In this document: in pieces, positions 1 to 9,787 of the stretch
Layout: the number at the start of each line of letters is the position of its first letter
Numbering within the stretch: the first letter of the stretch is position 1
NCBI GenBank assembly: GCA_020631735.1
Contig: CM036160.1
Coordinates: forward strand, 6,556,407-6,620,406
Source of the DNA: Saccharum officinarum
Lineage: Eukaryota > Streptophyta > Magnoliopsida > Poales > Poaceae
Direction of reading: 5' to 3'
Length of the DNA stretch: 64,000 nucleotides
Made by a program: the position numbers and the translations under genes
Notes under the pieces: model-generated
Database searches by the model: none
Seen by the model: the letters and a program-made list of their open reading frames with translations, nothing else
Told to the model about the DNA's origin: nothing

Positions 1-364
1 TGTGATTGATCGATCCCGGTGGTTGTGTATTGTGGAATTCATCTCTTGATCATATTGTTTGGTTGGCTCAATACTTCGCCCCTCGGTAATACCCTTCTAA
101 CTCTCTCTTGTATTAATTTCTTAGTTACTTTGCTAGAGTAGCTCTTTTGTGTAGCTTACTAGTTATAGTTTCCTTCTCGGTTTGACTTGTGCGGTTGAGT
201 GCAAATATACTAGAATTGTGAATTGGATAGGTGGCTTGCAAACACCCCGTAGGCTAACCAAAACTCGCATCTCGCTATTTGTTGTATTGATAAACTTGTT
301 TAGCTTGTCTTTATAGAATTTTTTAAAAGGCTATTCACCCCCCTCTAGCCATCAAGACCTTTCA
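1..364 (+). repeat. 5' LTR, 3' part only
   Basis: Aligns base for base with 8448-8810. It ends CTTTCA, immediately before the primer-binding site. The six substitutions (five transitions, one transversion) and one C indel against the 3' LTR are listed in the findings. The window begins inside the LTR, so U3 and the promoter of this copy are not seen. Confidence 0.95.
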
Positions 365-366
365 AG

Positions 367-379
367 TGGTATCAGAGTC
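367..379 (+). other. Primer-binding site (initiator tRNA-Met)
   Basis: TGGTATCAGAGTC, two bases after the LTR end, is complementary to the 3' end of plant initiator methionine tRNA (usual form TGGTATCAGAGC). This is the usual minus-strand primer of plant copia elements. Confidence 0.93.
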
Positions 380-418
380 ATGGTCACCGTTTACAAGGCT
401 TAACAACCTCGGTGCAAG

Positions 419-2614
419 ATGGCTCAAGTTATGTTCAATCATGTTAATGGCAAGCCTCTATTCTTTGATGGCGTCTCTTCCTTTGATCATTGGAAAAGGA
501 AGATGAAGCAATATCTAGACAATATACATGAGAAGGTTTGGGATATGACCAAAGAAGGATACATCATTCTTGATGAAGAAAATCTCACTCCAAATGACCG
601 CATCAACAAACAATGCAACATGGCGGCACTTGACACAATCTACCGTGCCATTGATGACAAAGTATTTAAGCAAATCAAAGATCTTGAAAAGGCAAATGAG
701 CTTTGGATAAGGCTTGAAGAAACATATGAAGGCACTTCAACGGTAAAGAGTGCCAAGCTATATATGCTCAAGGACAAGTTCTCCACTTTCAAGATGAAGG
801 ATGATGAATCCATCCCAGAGATGTTCTATAGGCTCCAAGTCATTGTCAATGATCTCAAGGGGCTTGGAGAGAAGGTTGAGGACAAGGACTTCTCACACAA
901 GTTCTTGATGTGCTTACCCAAGAAGTTTGCCACCTTGAGAAGAATGATCTTTAGAGAGGGATTGGACAAGGTCAAACCAACTGATGTGCTTGGAGATATA
1001 ATGACCGATGCTCAATATAATGATGATAAAGATGAGGTAGAAGAGAAGAAGGAGACCAAGGTCAAGCAAGAGAAGCTCATTGCATTCAAGGCTTCATCTT
1101 CTAAGGGCAAGAGCAAGGTAGAGAGTGATGATGATGATCCATTCGATGATGAGACCATGGCCCTCCTAGTGCACAAGATGGGGAGGTTCATGAAGAAGAA
1201 AGGATATGGGGCAAGGAAGAGAAGAGACTTCATGAAGGCAAAGGAGGTGCTTTGCTACAATTGCAATAGCCCCGATCATGTAGTGGCAAAGTGCCCCTAT
1301 GAAAACAAAAGATATCATGATGGGGAGTTGAAGTTGAAGAAGAACAAGATGGACAAGAAGGAGAAGAAAGAGAAGAAGAGCTTCACTATCAACAAGAAGA
1401 AGGGTGGTGGTTATGTGGTCACTTGGGATAGTGACAACTCCGATAGTGATGATGATGAAAGCTCTAGTGATGATGAGAGGACCACTCGGCGAGCTATTGC
1501 AAGCATCGCCCTCTCCAACAAGTCATCCATCTTCGACACTACATCGACATGCCTTATGGCCAAGCCTACCAAGGTAAAATATAATTATAGTGATAATGAT
1601 TCTTGTGCTAGTGATGGTTGTAGGAGTGATGATGAGGAGGATGAGGACTACTCCAAGGATGATCTATTGGGCATAATAGATCAAATGAGCAAGGGCTACA
1701 AGAGGACAACCAAGAAATACAAAATCTTAGAACAAGAGCTCATTGCTAAGAGCAATGAAAATGATGCCTTGATGGAGGAGCTTGTTGCTCTAAAAAAGAG
1801 TAAGGAGTGCAAAGGAATTGAACAAGAGCTCAAAGCTCTTAGTAAATCCTTTGATGAGCTAGAGGCCTCTCGTGAGTGTCTAAAGGAAGACCACGAGGAC
1901 CTTGAAGTTGCTCACACTAGGTTTAAGGAAGCCCACTCCACTCTACTTGAGCTCATCAAGGAAAAGGACCTCAAGTTGGAGAAGTTCATGAAGGAAGCTA
2001 AGGAGGAGAAAGCAATTGTCACTTGTGATATTGGACTAACATGTGATATTATTGATGATTCTTTATTTGTTAGTCCTACTAATGCTTTATGTAGCTCATC
2101 ATCATCCACCACAACCAACTCTATCTCTACTACTAGTGATTCATCACTTGCGGTCGAGAATGAGACTCTCAAGAGAGAGGTGGATGATCTCACCCGCGCA
2201 TTAGGCAATGCCTATGGTGGGGATGCCCGCTTGCTAAAATGCTTGGGTAGCCAACGGTTCTCTCTTAACAAAGAGGGTTTGGGCTATACTCCTAAGAAGG
2301 GCAAGGCGGCCTTTGCTACTCCAAAGTCTTGCTTTGTGAAGAGCAATGGTCGTTATTGCAATAGATGCAAGCAAGTTGGGCATCTAGAGATTAATTGTAA
2401 TAAAATGAACAAGAACAACAACAAGTTTCATGCTAAAATGGATTACATTCCTTTTGATTCTTGTTATGTGCTTACCAAGGGTGAGAAAGGTGTGCATGCT
2501 AGGTTTGTTGGTACACCAATTGTGGGTCCAAAGAAGAAGGCCATTTGGGTACCAAAGAGCTTAGTTACTAACCTCCAAGGACCCAAACAAGTATGGGTAC
2601 CTAAGAAACATTAA
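419..2614 (+). CDS. gag: Gag polyprotein of Sirevirus-type copia element
   Basis: Uninterrupted 731-residue ORF starting 40 bases after the primer site. It begins with a copia gag-like segment (about residues 10-200, UBN2/gag-polypeptide type), followed by an acidic/basic low-complexity stretch. A CCHC zinc knuckle (C-x2-C-x4-H-x4-C) is near residues 279-292. A lysine- and glutamate-rich coiled-coil region covers about 420-535, and a second CCHC knuckle (CNRCKQVGHLEINC) is near 646-659. Long gags of this kind are typical of Sireviruses. Gag packages element RNA into cytoplasmic virus-like particles. It ends in TAA; pol follows in the same frame after a second stop, TAG, at 2624-2626. The intact state contrasts with the broken pol and suggests a young copy. 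The Met at 419 is chosen because it directly follows the leader and no in-frame alternative is needed. Confidence 0.93.
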   Translation: MAQVMFNHVNGKPLFFDGVSSFDHWKRKMKQYLDNIHEKVWDMTKEGYIILDEENLTPNDRINKQCNMAALDTIYRAIDDKVFKQIKDLEKANELWIRLEETYEGTSTVKSAKLYMLKDKFSTFKMKDDESIPEMFYRLQVIVNDLKGLGEKVEDKDFSHKFLMCLPKKFATLRRMIFREGLDKVKPTDVLGDIMTDAQYNDDKDEVEEKKETKVKQEKLIAFKASSSKGKSKVESDDDDPFDDETMALLVHKMGRFMKKKGYGARKRRDFMKAKEVLCYNCNSPDHVVAKCPYENKRYHDGELKLKKNKMDKKEKKEKKSFTINKKKGGGYVVTWDSDNSDSDDDESSSDDERTTRRAIASIALSNKSSIFDTTSTCLMAKPTKVKYNYSDNDSCASDGCRSDDEEDEDYSKDDLLGIIDQMSKGYKRTTKKYKILEQELIAKSNENDALMEELVALKKSKECKGIEQELKALSKSFDELEASRECLKEDHEDLEVAHTRFKEAHSTLLELIKEKDLKLEKFMKEAKEEKAIVTCDIGLTCDIIDDSLFVSPTNALCSSSSSTTTNSISTTSDSSLAVENETLKREVDDLTRALGNAYGGDARLLKCLGSQRFSLNKEGLGYTPKKGKAAFATPKSCFVKSNGRYCNRCKQVGHLEINCNKMNKNNNKFHAKMDYIPFDSCYVLTKGEKGVHARFVGTPIVGPKKKAIWVPKSLVTNLQGPKQVWVPKKH

Positions 2615-2626
2615 TTTATTTTGTAG

Positions 2627-5600
2627 GTAAATTACAAGGCCGGAGGAAGGCATTGGGTGCTTGATAGTGGGTGCTCTCAACATATGACCGGTGATTCAAG
2701 AATGTTCAACTCTCTCAAATCAAATGATAGTGGCATTAATAGTATCACATTTGGTGACAATAGCAAGGGTGATGTGAAGGCTCTTGGAAGGATTGCAATC
2801 TCAAATGATCATAGCATTTCCAATGTGCTCCTAGTTGAAAAGTTAAACTTCAATCTTCTCTCGGTTGCTCAATTGTGTGATCTAGGTTTCAAGTGCATAT
2901 TTGGTGTTGATGATGTGGAGATAGTTAGTGTTGATGGCTCCAATTTGATCTTCAAGGGTTTTCGATATGAGAATCTATACTTGGTTGATTTCAATGCTAG
3001 TGACACTCAAATTTCAATATGCTTGCTCACCAAATCAAGTATGGGTTGGTTATGGCATAGAAGACTTGGTCATGTTGGCATGAAGCAATTGAACAAGTTA
3101 GTGAAGCATGACTTAGTTAGAGGCTTGAAGGATGTCACATTTGAGAAAGATAAGCTATGTAGTGCATGTCAAGCCGGAAAACAAGTAGGCAACACTCATC
3201 CATTGAAAAGCATTATGAGTACTTCCAAGGCATTTGAGTTGTTGCACATGGATTTATTTGGACCAACTACATACACAAGCATTGGTGGCAACAAGTATGG
3301 CTTTGTGATTGTGGATGATTTCACTAGATACACATGGATATTCTTTCTTGTGGACAAGAGTGATATATTTGACATATTCAAGAAGTTCATCAAGAGAGTG
3401 CAAAATGAGTTTGAGACCACAATCAAGAAAGTAAGAAGTGACAATGGAAGTGAGTTTAGAAATATAAGAGTTGATGAGCTATGTGATGAGCTTGGAATCA
3501 AACATCAATTCTCGGCCAAGTATACACCTCAATCAAATGGCTTAGTTGAGAGGAAGAATAGAACCTTAATTGATATGGCAAGATCAATGTTGAATGAGTA
3601 TAATGTGAGTCATTCATTTTGGGCCGAAGCAATCAACACGGCTTGCTTCTATAGCAACCGCCTCTATTGTCATAAGTTCTTAGAGAAGACACCATATGAG
3701 ATCTTAAATGGAAGAAAGCCCAATATTGCATACTTTCGGGTATTTGGTTGCAAATGCTACATCTTGAAGAAGGGCACTAGATTGAGCAAGTTTGAGAAGA
3801 AATGTGATGAAGGATTCTTACTTGGTTACTCCCCTACTAGCAAAGCTTATAGAGTTTGGAATTTGGCTAGTGGTTTACTTGAGGAAGTTCATGATGTTGA
3901 GTTTGATGAAACAAATGGCTCTCAAGATGAGGAAAATAACTTGGATGATGTGAGAGAAACTCAATTGACCAATGCTATGAAAGAAATAGATTTTGGTGAT
4001 ATTAGGCCAAAGTAAGTGATTGATGTGGATGACAACAAAGATCAAGTGCTCCAAAGTCCAATTACACAAGCTAGTGGGTCTCTAATGCAAAATCAAGTTA
4101 GTACATCATCTCAAGTGCAACAAGATCAACAAGTGGCTAGTTCATCATCTCCAACTTATGATCAACATCAACATCCAAGCAATCAAGTCCAAGTGCTTCA
4201 ACCAACTAACATTGCAAGAGACCATCCATTGGATTCTATCATTAGTGACATACAAAGGGGAGTTCAAACTAGATCAAGATTAGCATCTTTTTGTGCACAT
4301 TCTTCTTTTGTATCAATGGAAGAACCCAAGGACATTGATAAAGCATTGAGAGATCCGGATTAGGTAAATGCAATGCATGAAGATCTCAACAACTTCAAGA
4401 GAAATGAAGTATGGGAACTAGTTGAGAGGCCTAAAGATCACAATGTCATTAGAACAAGATGGGTCTTTCGCAACAAGCAAGATCAAGATGGAATAGTAGT
4501 AAGAAACAAAGCAAGACTAGTGGCTCAAGGTTACACACAAATAGAGGGTCTTGACTTTGGTGAAACTTATGCCCCAGTTGCAAGATTGGAAGCAATTAGG
4601 ATCTTACTTGCCTATGCTTGTGCTCAGAATATCAAGCTATATCAAATGGATGTGAAGAGTGCATTTCTCAATGGGTATATTCAAGAAGAGGTGTATGTGG
4701 AGCAACCTCCCGGTTTTGAAGATGACAAGAAACCCAACCATGTGTGCAAGTTAAGAAAAGCTTTGTATGGATTGAAGAAAGCACCAAGAGCATGGTATGA
4801 AAGATTGAGGGACTTCTTGCTATCCAAAGGATTTGTCATGGGCAAAGTGGATACTACTCTATTCACCAAGAAGATTGGGAAAGACTTGTTTATGTTGCAA
4901 ATATATGTTGATGATATCATCTTCGGTTCAACCAATCAAGATTATTGTGATAAGTTTGGGAAAATGATGGCAAAGGAATTTGAAATGTCAATGATTGGTG
5001 AACTTAGTTTCTTTCTTGGACTTCAAATCAAACAAATGAAGGAAGGAACATTTGTGAGTCAAACCAAGTACATCAAAGATATGCTCAAGAAGTTTGGCAT
5101 GGAAGATGCAAAGGGCATTACAACCCCAATGGGCACTAGTGAAAGTTTGGATAGTGACAAGAGTGGCAACATGGTGGATCAAAAGCTTTATAGATCAATG
5201 ATTGGTAGCCTACTATATGTGACGGCATCAAGGCCCGATGTGATGTTTAGTGTATGCATGTGTGCAAGATTTCAAGCCTCACCAAGAGAAAGTCATTTGA
5301 AGACAACAAAGAGAATATTGAGGTATTTGAAGCATACACAAGATGTTGGATTATGGTATCCCAAAGGTACAAGCATACACAAGAAGTTGGATATTTGGAT
5401 TCCGACTATGCCGGTGACAAAGTGGAGAGAAAGAGCACTTCCGAGACTTGTCAATTGTTGGGAAGATCACTTATCTCATGGTCATCCAAGAAGCAAAATA
5501 GTATTACACTATCTACCGCCGAAGCCGAATACATCGCCGTGGATAGTTGTTGTGCACAAATCTTATGGATGAAGGCAACATTGAAGGATTTTGGAATCAA

Positions 5601-5859
5601 TTTCAAGAATGTGCCATTGCTATGTGATAATGAAAGTGTCGTGAAGCTAACCGACAATCCGGTTCAACATCAAAGAACAAAGCATATTGATGTTCATCAT
5701 CATTTCATTAGAGATCATCAACAAAAGGGTGACATTGCTATTGAGAGTGTGGGCACCGAAGATCAACTAGCCGATCTATTCACCAAGCCACTTGATGAGA
5801 AGAGATTTCACAAGCTAAAGAATAAGTTGAACATACTTGACTTCTCCAACATGAGTTGA
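2627..5859 (+). pseudogene. pol: Broken copia Pol polyprotein (PR-INT-RT-RH)
   Basis: Same frame as gag. Protease has the DSG active site at 2663-2671. Integrase has an HHCC zinc region (about 3055-3175) and a DDE core with D near 3250, a DNGSEF motif near 3440 and E in VERKNR near 3550. Reverse transcriptase spans about 4370-5350 with [11 protein letters not shown] and the catalytic YVDD at 4904-4915. RNase H (DSDYAGD and TAEAEYIA motifs) is in another frame from about 5390. Three lesions: TAA at 4013-4015 and TAG at 4361-4363, both in frame, and a frameshift between about 5340 and 5395. The TAG falls where the related element at 60973-62934 has tryptophan, so a G-to-A change explains it. 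As it stands the copy cannot make a full Pol; it could only move with proteins from a relative. Confidence 0.93.
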
Positions 5860-7021
5860 TGCACCTCTCCTTCGAGCCCCAAGGTACAATTGGTTGACAT
5901 ATCATACATTCTATACTAAGGACTTGTTTAGTGCATCTAGTCATAATTTACATGTTCTAGGCTCATTCATGAAAATCAAATAACTTTGAAGTTTATATGG
6001 TGCCACTATTGTTTCCATGTCTTGTATGATCTATTGGTAGCATATAACTTGTTTAAGTAGCTTGTGATCCTAAGTGTTTAATCTAGATCACTTGTCTAAA
6101 TATTTGCTTCAACATGGTGCATGATAACCCTTCTAGTGAGGTGTGAAGAAGCTTGCCCTTGGATCAAACCGAAGCATTTTATTTATGCAAGCAATCTAGG
6201 TTGAATCACAAACTTGATCCTCACCCCATAATTCTATATGATAATCTATCTAAAATTGGTCCCTTGTGGTCATTGGTGCCAAAGGGGGAGAAAATGTTGT
6301 TCACAAAGATAGATTATAAAGGGAGAGAAAACCTAAAGGGGAGAATTGTTCACAAAGATATATTATAAAGGGAGAGAAAACCTAAAGGGGAGAATTGGTA
6401 AAAGAAGAAGATCAACTAAAATTTTGAGCACACAAGTAGGGGGAGCAAGCTCTTAAACATGAATGTTGTATTTCCATGTGCACTTCATATGTATGATGCA
6501 TAGTTATGCATTTCTTTTTCTCCAATACTTTGCTTGTGTGATGTTTTGCTAGTATACAATTGAATGGTGTATTGAAGTACTAGCATGAATAGGAAGTAGT
6601 TAGATTTTTCTTGCTTCATGTCTTTCAAAGTGGTACTAGAACCTTGCTTATAATGTTGATCTCACGAGGTTTCTTGTTATGTTTGTGCTTTTCCAAGTGG
6701 TATCTAACTACACAAGGTGCTAAGATGGTGTTTATCGCTGCTCCGATGGTATCACGCTTCAAAGGTCTATAATCTAAAACACTTAGCACCTATTGGTAGT
6801 CAATGCTCCTAATCTTTCCTATCTAAGCATGTATGCTTCCTAAATCCAAACATATAGCATACATGTAGGGGGAGCCATTGCTATCAATTTGAATTCATAA
6901 TCACATGTCCATAATTCTTACACATGGTAATATACTTGGACAATGTGACATGGGTTCAATCAAAATTTTATCATAATATCTTTGTGAAAGGGTTGTCACC
7001 AATTACCAACAAGGGGAAGAT
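5860..7021 (+). other. 3' non-coding region with 49-bp tandem repeat and polypurine tract
   Basis: No protein match is recognisable, so there is no env-like gene here. A 49-bp unit is repeated twice at 6299-6396, with purine-rich GGGAGAGAAAACC inside, resembling duplicated polypurine tracts. Another purine run with GGGGGAGAAAA is at 6283-6294. The likely functional tract AAGGGGAAGA ends at 7020, one base before the 3' LTR. Confidence 0.8.
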
Positions 7022-8810
7022 TGAAAGCTCTATGTTTGGTGTTGGTAATTAGTGACAATGCCTAAGTTCTAATCCTATGTCTAAGTTGTATGTAGCATAT
7101 GAGGATTAGTACATTCTAAGGTTGGTGGCAAGATGGACATGGTGATCATGATGGCCACACTTGGATTTGAACGCAACCCTACGTGATCAAGGCAAAGGTA
7201 TATGCTTAAGGGTTGTGTTTTAGTAACCAAGACACCTAGTGGGTGTGGTTATATTATAGGATAGATAGCCATACTATAAAGAGGGGAATGACGCGGCTAT
7301 TGAACTCCTAAGTGCCTCTAGGTGTGCATTTCATAATCATATGCATTTGGATAGAACTAATAACGCCTCGAAAAATGATTGTGAAAAAGCTAACACACTC
7401 ACACATGACGAGATCACTTGATGATGTTAGCACGTTTGCGAAGGCGGTTGAGTTTGAGCGGTAGAGAGGGTTTGGGGTCAGACGTTTTCGAGGAGTTGAA
7501 ACAACTATTTTTCACTACGCCGAAAGTCAGAAAAGAAACAGAGGTGAACGGAGGTCACAGTGGTGACCGGACGCTGGACCGGACGCGGTCTCTGTTTGAC
7601 CGGACGCGTCCGGTCAGTGTTCAGCTTTTGCGCGTTTCTCAGTTATCTGATCGGACGCGTCCGGTCGATCAGGGAGCTTACTGGACTCCAACCGGACGCG
7701 GGCATTGTGGCGTCCGGTCAGTTCTCTAGCGCGTCCGGTCACTGTTTCGTTGTGCGCTGCTCTGGCTTGACCAGCGCGTCCGGTCGAGCCCAGCGCGTCC
7801 GGTCGGTGGTTCGCGAAAGTAGCCGTTGTATGATCGGCGCGTCCGGTCAGTTGGACCAGCGCGTCCGGTCAGTGCGACTTCGGCTGTTTCAAGTTCCTAA
7901 CAGCTATATTCGAAGGGGTATGTCTATAAATACTCGTTGGCCGGCTCAAAGCTCTCTCTCTTGGATATTTTGACATACTTGTGAGCACTTTGAGCTAAGC
8001 AACTCCCCTCCCACTCATCTCTCTTGCTTCTTTGCATATTCGATGTGAGATTGAGTGATCCAAGTGCATTTGCATTATGAGATTGCATCTAGTTGGCACT
8101 TGGTGGTTGATTTGCTGCGGGATTCTTATTTCTCTTAGTGGTTGCCGCCACCTAGACGGCTTGGAGCAGCTTGGAGGCGTTGTCAAGAGTTGATGATTGT
8201 TCTTGGCCACCTCCGGTGATTGTGAGGGGTTTGTGCCTACCTCGGTGAAGCGCCAAAGGCAACATTAGTGGATTGCTCGTGTCATTTGCAACCTTTTGTC
8301 ATTTGGTAGGTTCTTGTGGCGCCTTTTGAAAGGCTTGGTGTGAGACCTATTAGCCACCGAACCACGTGGTGAAAAGGGACACAACGGGGACTAGCGTGCC
8401 GGCAAGCACGTGAATCTCGGGATAAATCTTTGTGTCATAATTCTTATTGTGATTGATCGATCCCGGTGGTTGTGTATTGTGAAATTCATCTCTTGATCAT
8501 ATTGTTTGGTTGGCTCAATACTTCGCCCCTCGGTGATACCCTTCTAACTCTCTCTTGTATTAATTTCTTAATTACTTTGCTAGAGTAGCTCTTTTGTGTA
8601 GCTTGCTAGTTGTAGTTTCCTTCTCGGTTTGACTTGTGCGGTTGAGTGCAAATATACTAGAATTGTGAATTGGATAGGTGGCTTGCAAACACCCCGTAGG
8701 CTAAGCAAAACTCGCATCTCGCTATTTGTTGTATTGATAAACTTGTTTAGCTTGTCTTTATAGAATTTTTTAAAAGGCTATTCACCCCCTCTAGCCATCA
8801 AGACCTTTCA
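7022..8810 (+). repeat. 3' LTR, complete (1789 bp)
   Basis: Starts TGAAAG just after the polypurine tract and ends CTTTCA, where sequence shared with the 5' LTR stops. U3 holds a cluster of CG-rich palindromic units (7567-7880), then a TATA box and a pyrimidine-rich transcribed part. The last 363 bases match window positions 1-364. Confidence 0.95.
7567..7931 (+). promoter_or_regulatory. LTR promoter: CG palindromes plus TATA box
   Basis: At least eight copies of a unit built on GACGCGTCCGGTC, many palindromic, lie at 7567-7880. TATAAATA follows at 7924-7931. Clustered CG-rich palindromes upstream of TATA are known in Sirevirus LTRs. The same arrangement occurs in the LTRs at 54828-56416 and 53968-54827. 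The units contain several CG sites each, so they are dense methylation targets. Confidence 0.8.
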
Positions 8811-9043
8811 GGCGTAACGCGCGTAGGTGAGGCGGCCCACTCGACCGGCCCTGGTGGCCGCACCACGTCCCCAGAGGAGCTCGCCGAAGGAGGGGGTGCT
8901 TGCCAGCAACGGTGGGAGGCGGGACCAAGGTGCTGGGTTGCAGCGGCGCAGCGTGCGCAGGTGAGGCAGCCCACTCGACCGGGCCTGGTGGCCGCGCCGC
9001 GCCACACCACCAAAGGAGCTTGCCGAAGGAGGTGGTTCTTGCC
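8811..9043. repeat. GC-rich tandem duplication (period 134 bp) at the retroelement insertion point
   Basis: The segment starting GGCGTAACGCGCG at 8811 recurs as GGCGCAGCGTGCG at 8945, and similarity continues for about 95 bases. The copia element is inserted at the first base of the first unit. The GC-rich composition keeps several minus-strand frames open, for example 8791-9234, but they have no recognisable domain and run across the LTR boundary, so I do not call a gene. Confidence 0.75.
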
Positions 9044-9329
9044 AGCGGCGGCGGTGGCGGCAGTTGAGGATGACGATGTGTTAAAGCAAAAATCGGTGAA
9101 GAGCCAGAGGTTGAAGACGAGGGTATAAATGACATTTCCCTAACCTTCTCTCTCCGCGAATACGAGAGATAAATAAAATAATAGACGTGGTGTATTTCGG
9201 CAAATAGACACGATTTTGCAATGGTATTAGGCAAGTTCCGCTCCCGGCGGTCTCTATCACCATATTATGCATTTTAACGGTGTCCTGCAGCAAAATTTTC
9301 TATTATTTATAATGCATAATTAGTATCAT

Positions 9330-9475
9330 TAAATGAACCGCTTAATATATTTTCATAGTAAACTTAATTGAAGATACAACTATTGCTAATATGTTATATA
9401 AATCTAGTCAAGCTTAAGAAAGTTTGACTAGAGAAAATCCCATAGCGTCACTTATTTTGTTTGTGACGGAGGGAG
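9330..9475. mobile_element. Stowaway-like MITE remnant, right end
   Basis: Ends in GTGACGGAGGGAG followed by TA, the classic terminal sequence of grass Stowaway (Tc1/mariner-type) MITEs. Upstream sequence is AT-rich with a short inverted pair (CTAGTCAAGCTTAAG / AAGTTTGACTAG) often seen near such ends. I cannot define the left terminus. Confidence 0.5.
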
Positions 9476-9787
9476 TAAGTCTTAAGTAATTGATTGAATC
9501 TTACATTAAAAAAAATTGCATTCTTTGAGTTATTCTCAATTGATGTGAATTGCCTTCTGTTAATTTTTGGATCGGTAGAACGTCTGAACATGAGCAGCAA
9601 GCACTTCTGTTCCTCACCCAGTCGAGGACAATCCCACTCTCCCTGCATCCTTGGCCCCACTGGCAGAGAAACTGCATCCTTGGCCCTACTGGCAGAGACA
9701 GTTCCTTACCTCACCTCATACTCGCACTTCGCTTTCCCCAACCAAGTCAAAACCCTCGCCCCGCCGCCGCCGCCGCCGACCATCAGG

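Larger units (their letters stand above)
1..8810 (+). mobile_element. Sirevirus-type Ty1-copia LTR retrotransposon, left end cut by window
   Basis: Order seen: partial 5' LTR, initiator-Met tRNA primer site, gag, pol (protease, integrase, reverse transcriptase, RNase H), long 3' non-coding part, polypurine tract, complete 3' LTR. The PR-INT-RT-RH order is that of Ty1-copia. The long gag with two zinc knuckles, the large LTR with CG palindromes and the long non-coding tail fit the Sirevirus (Maximus/SIRE) lineage. LTRs start TGAAAG and end CTTTCA. No env-like ORF is visible, unlike the relative at 54828-63003. Over the shared 363 bases the two LTRs differ at six positions plus one single-base indel, so insertion is fairly young. 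The left flank lies outside the window, so the target duplication cannot be tested; GGCGT at 8811-8815 is the right-hand candidate. Confidence 0.95.
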
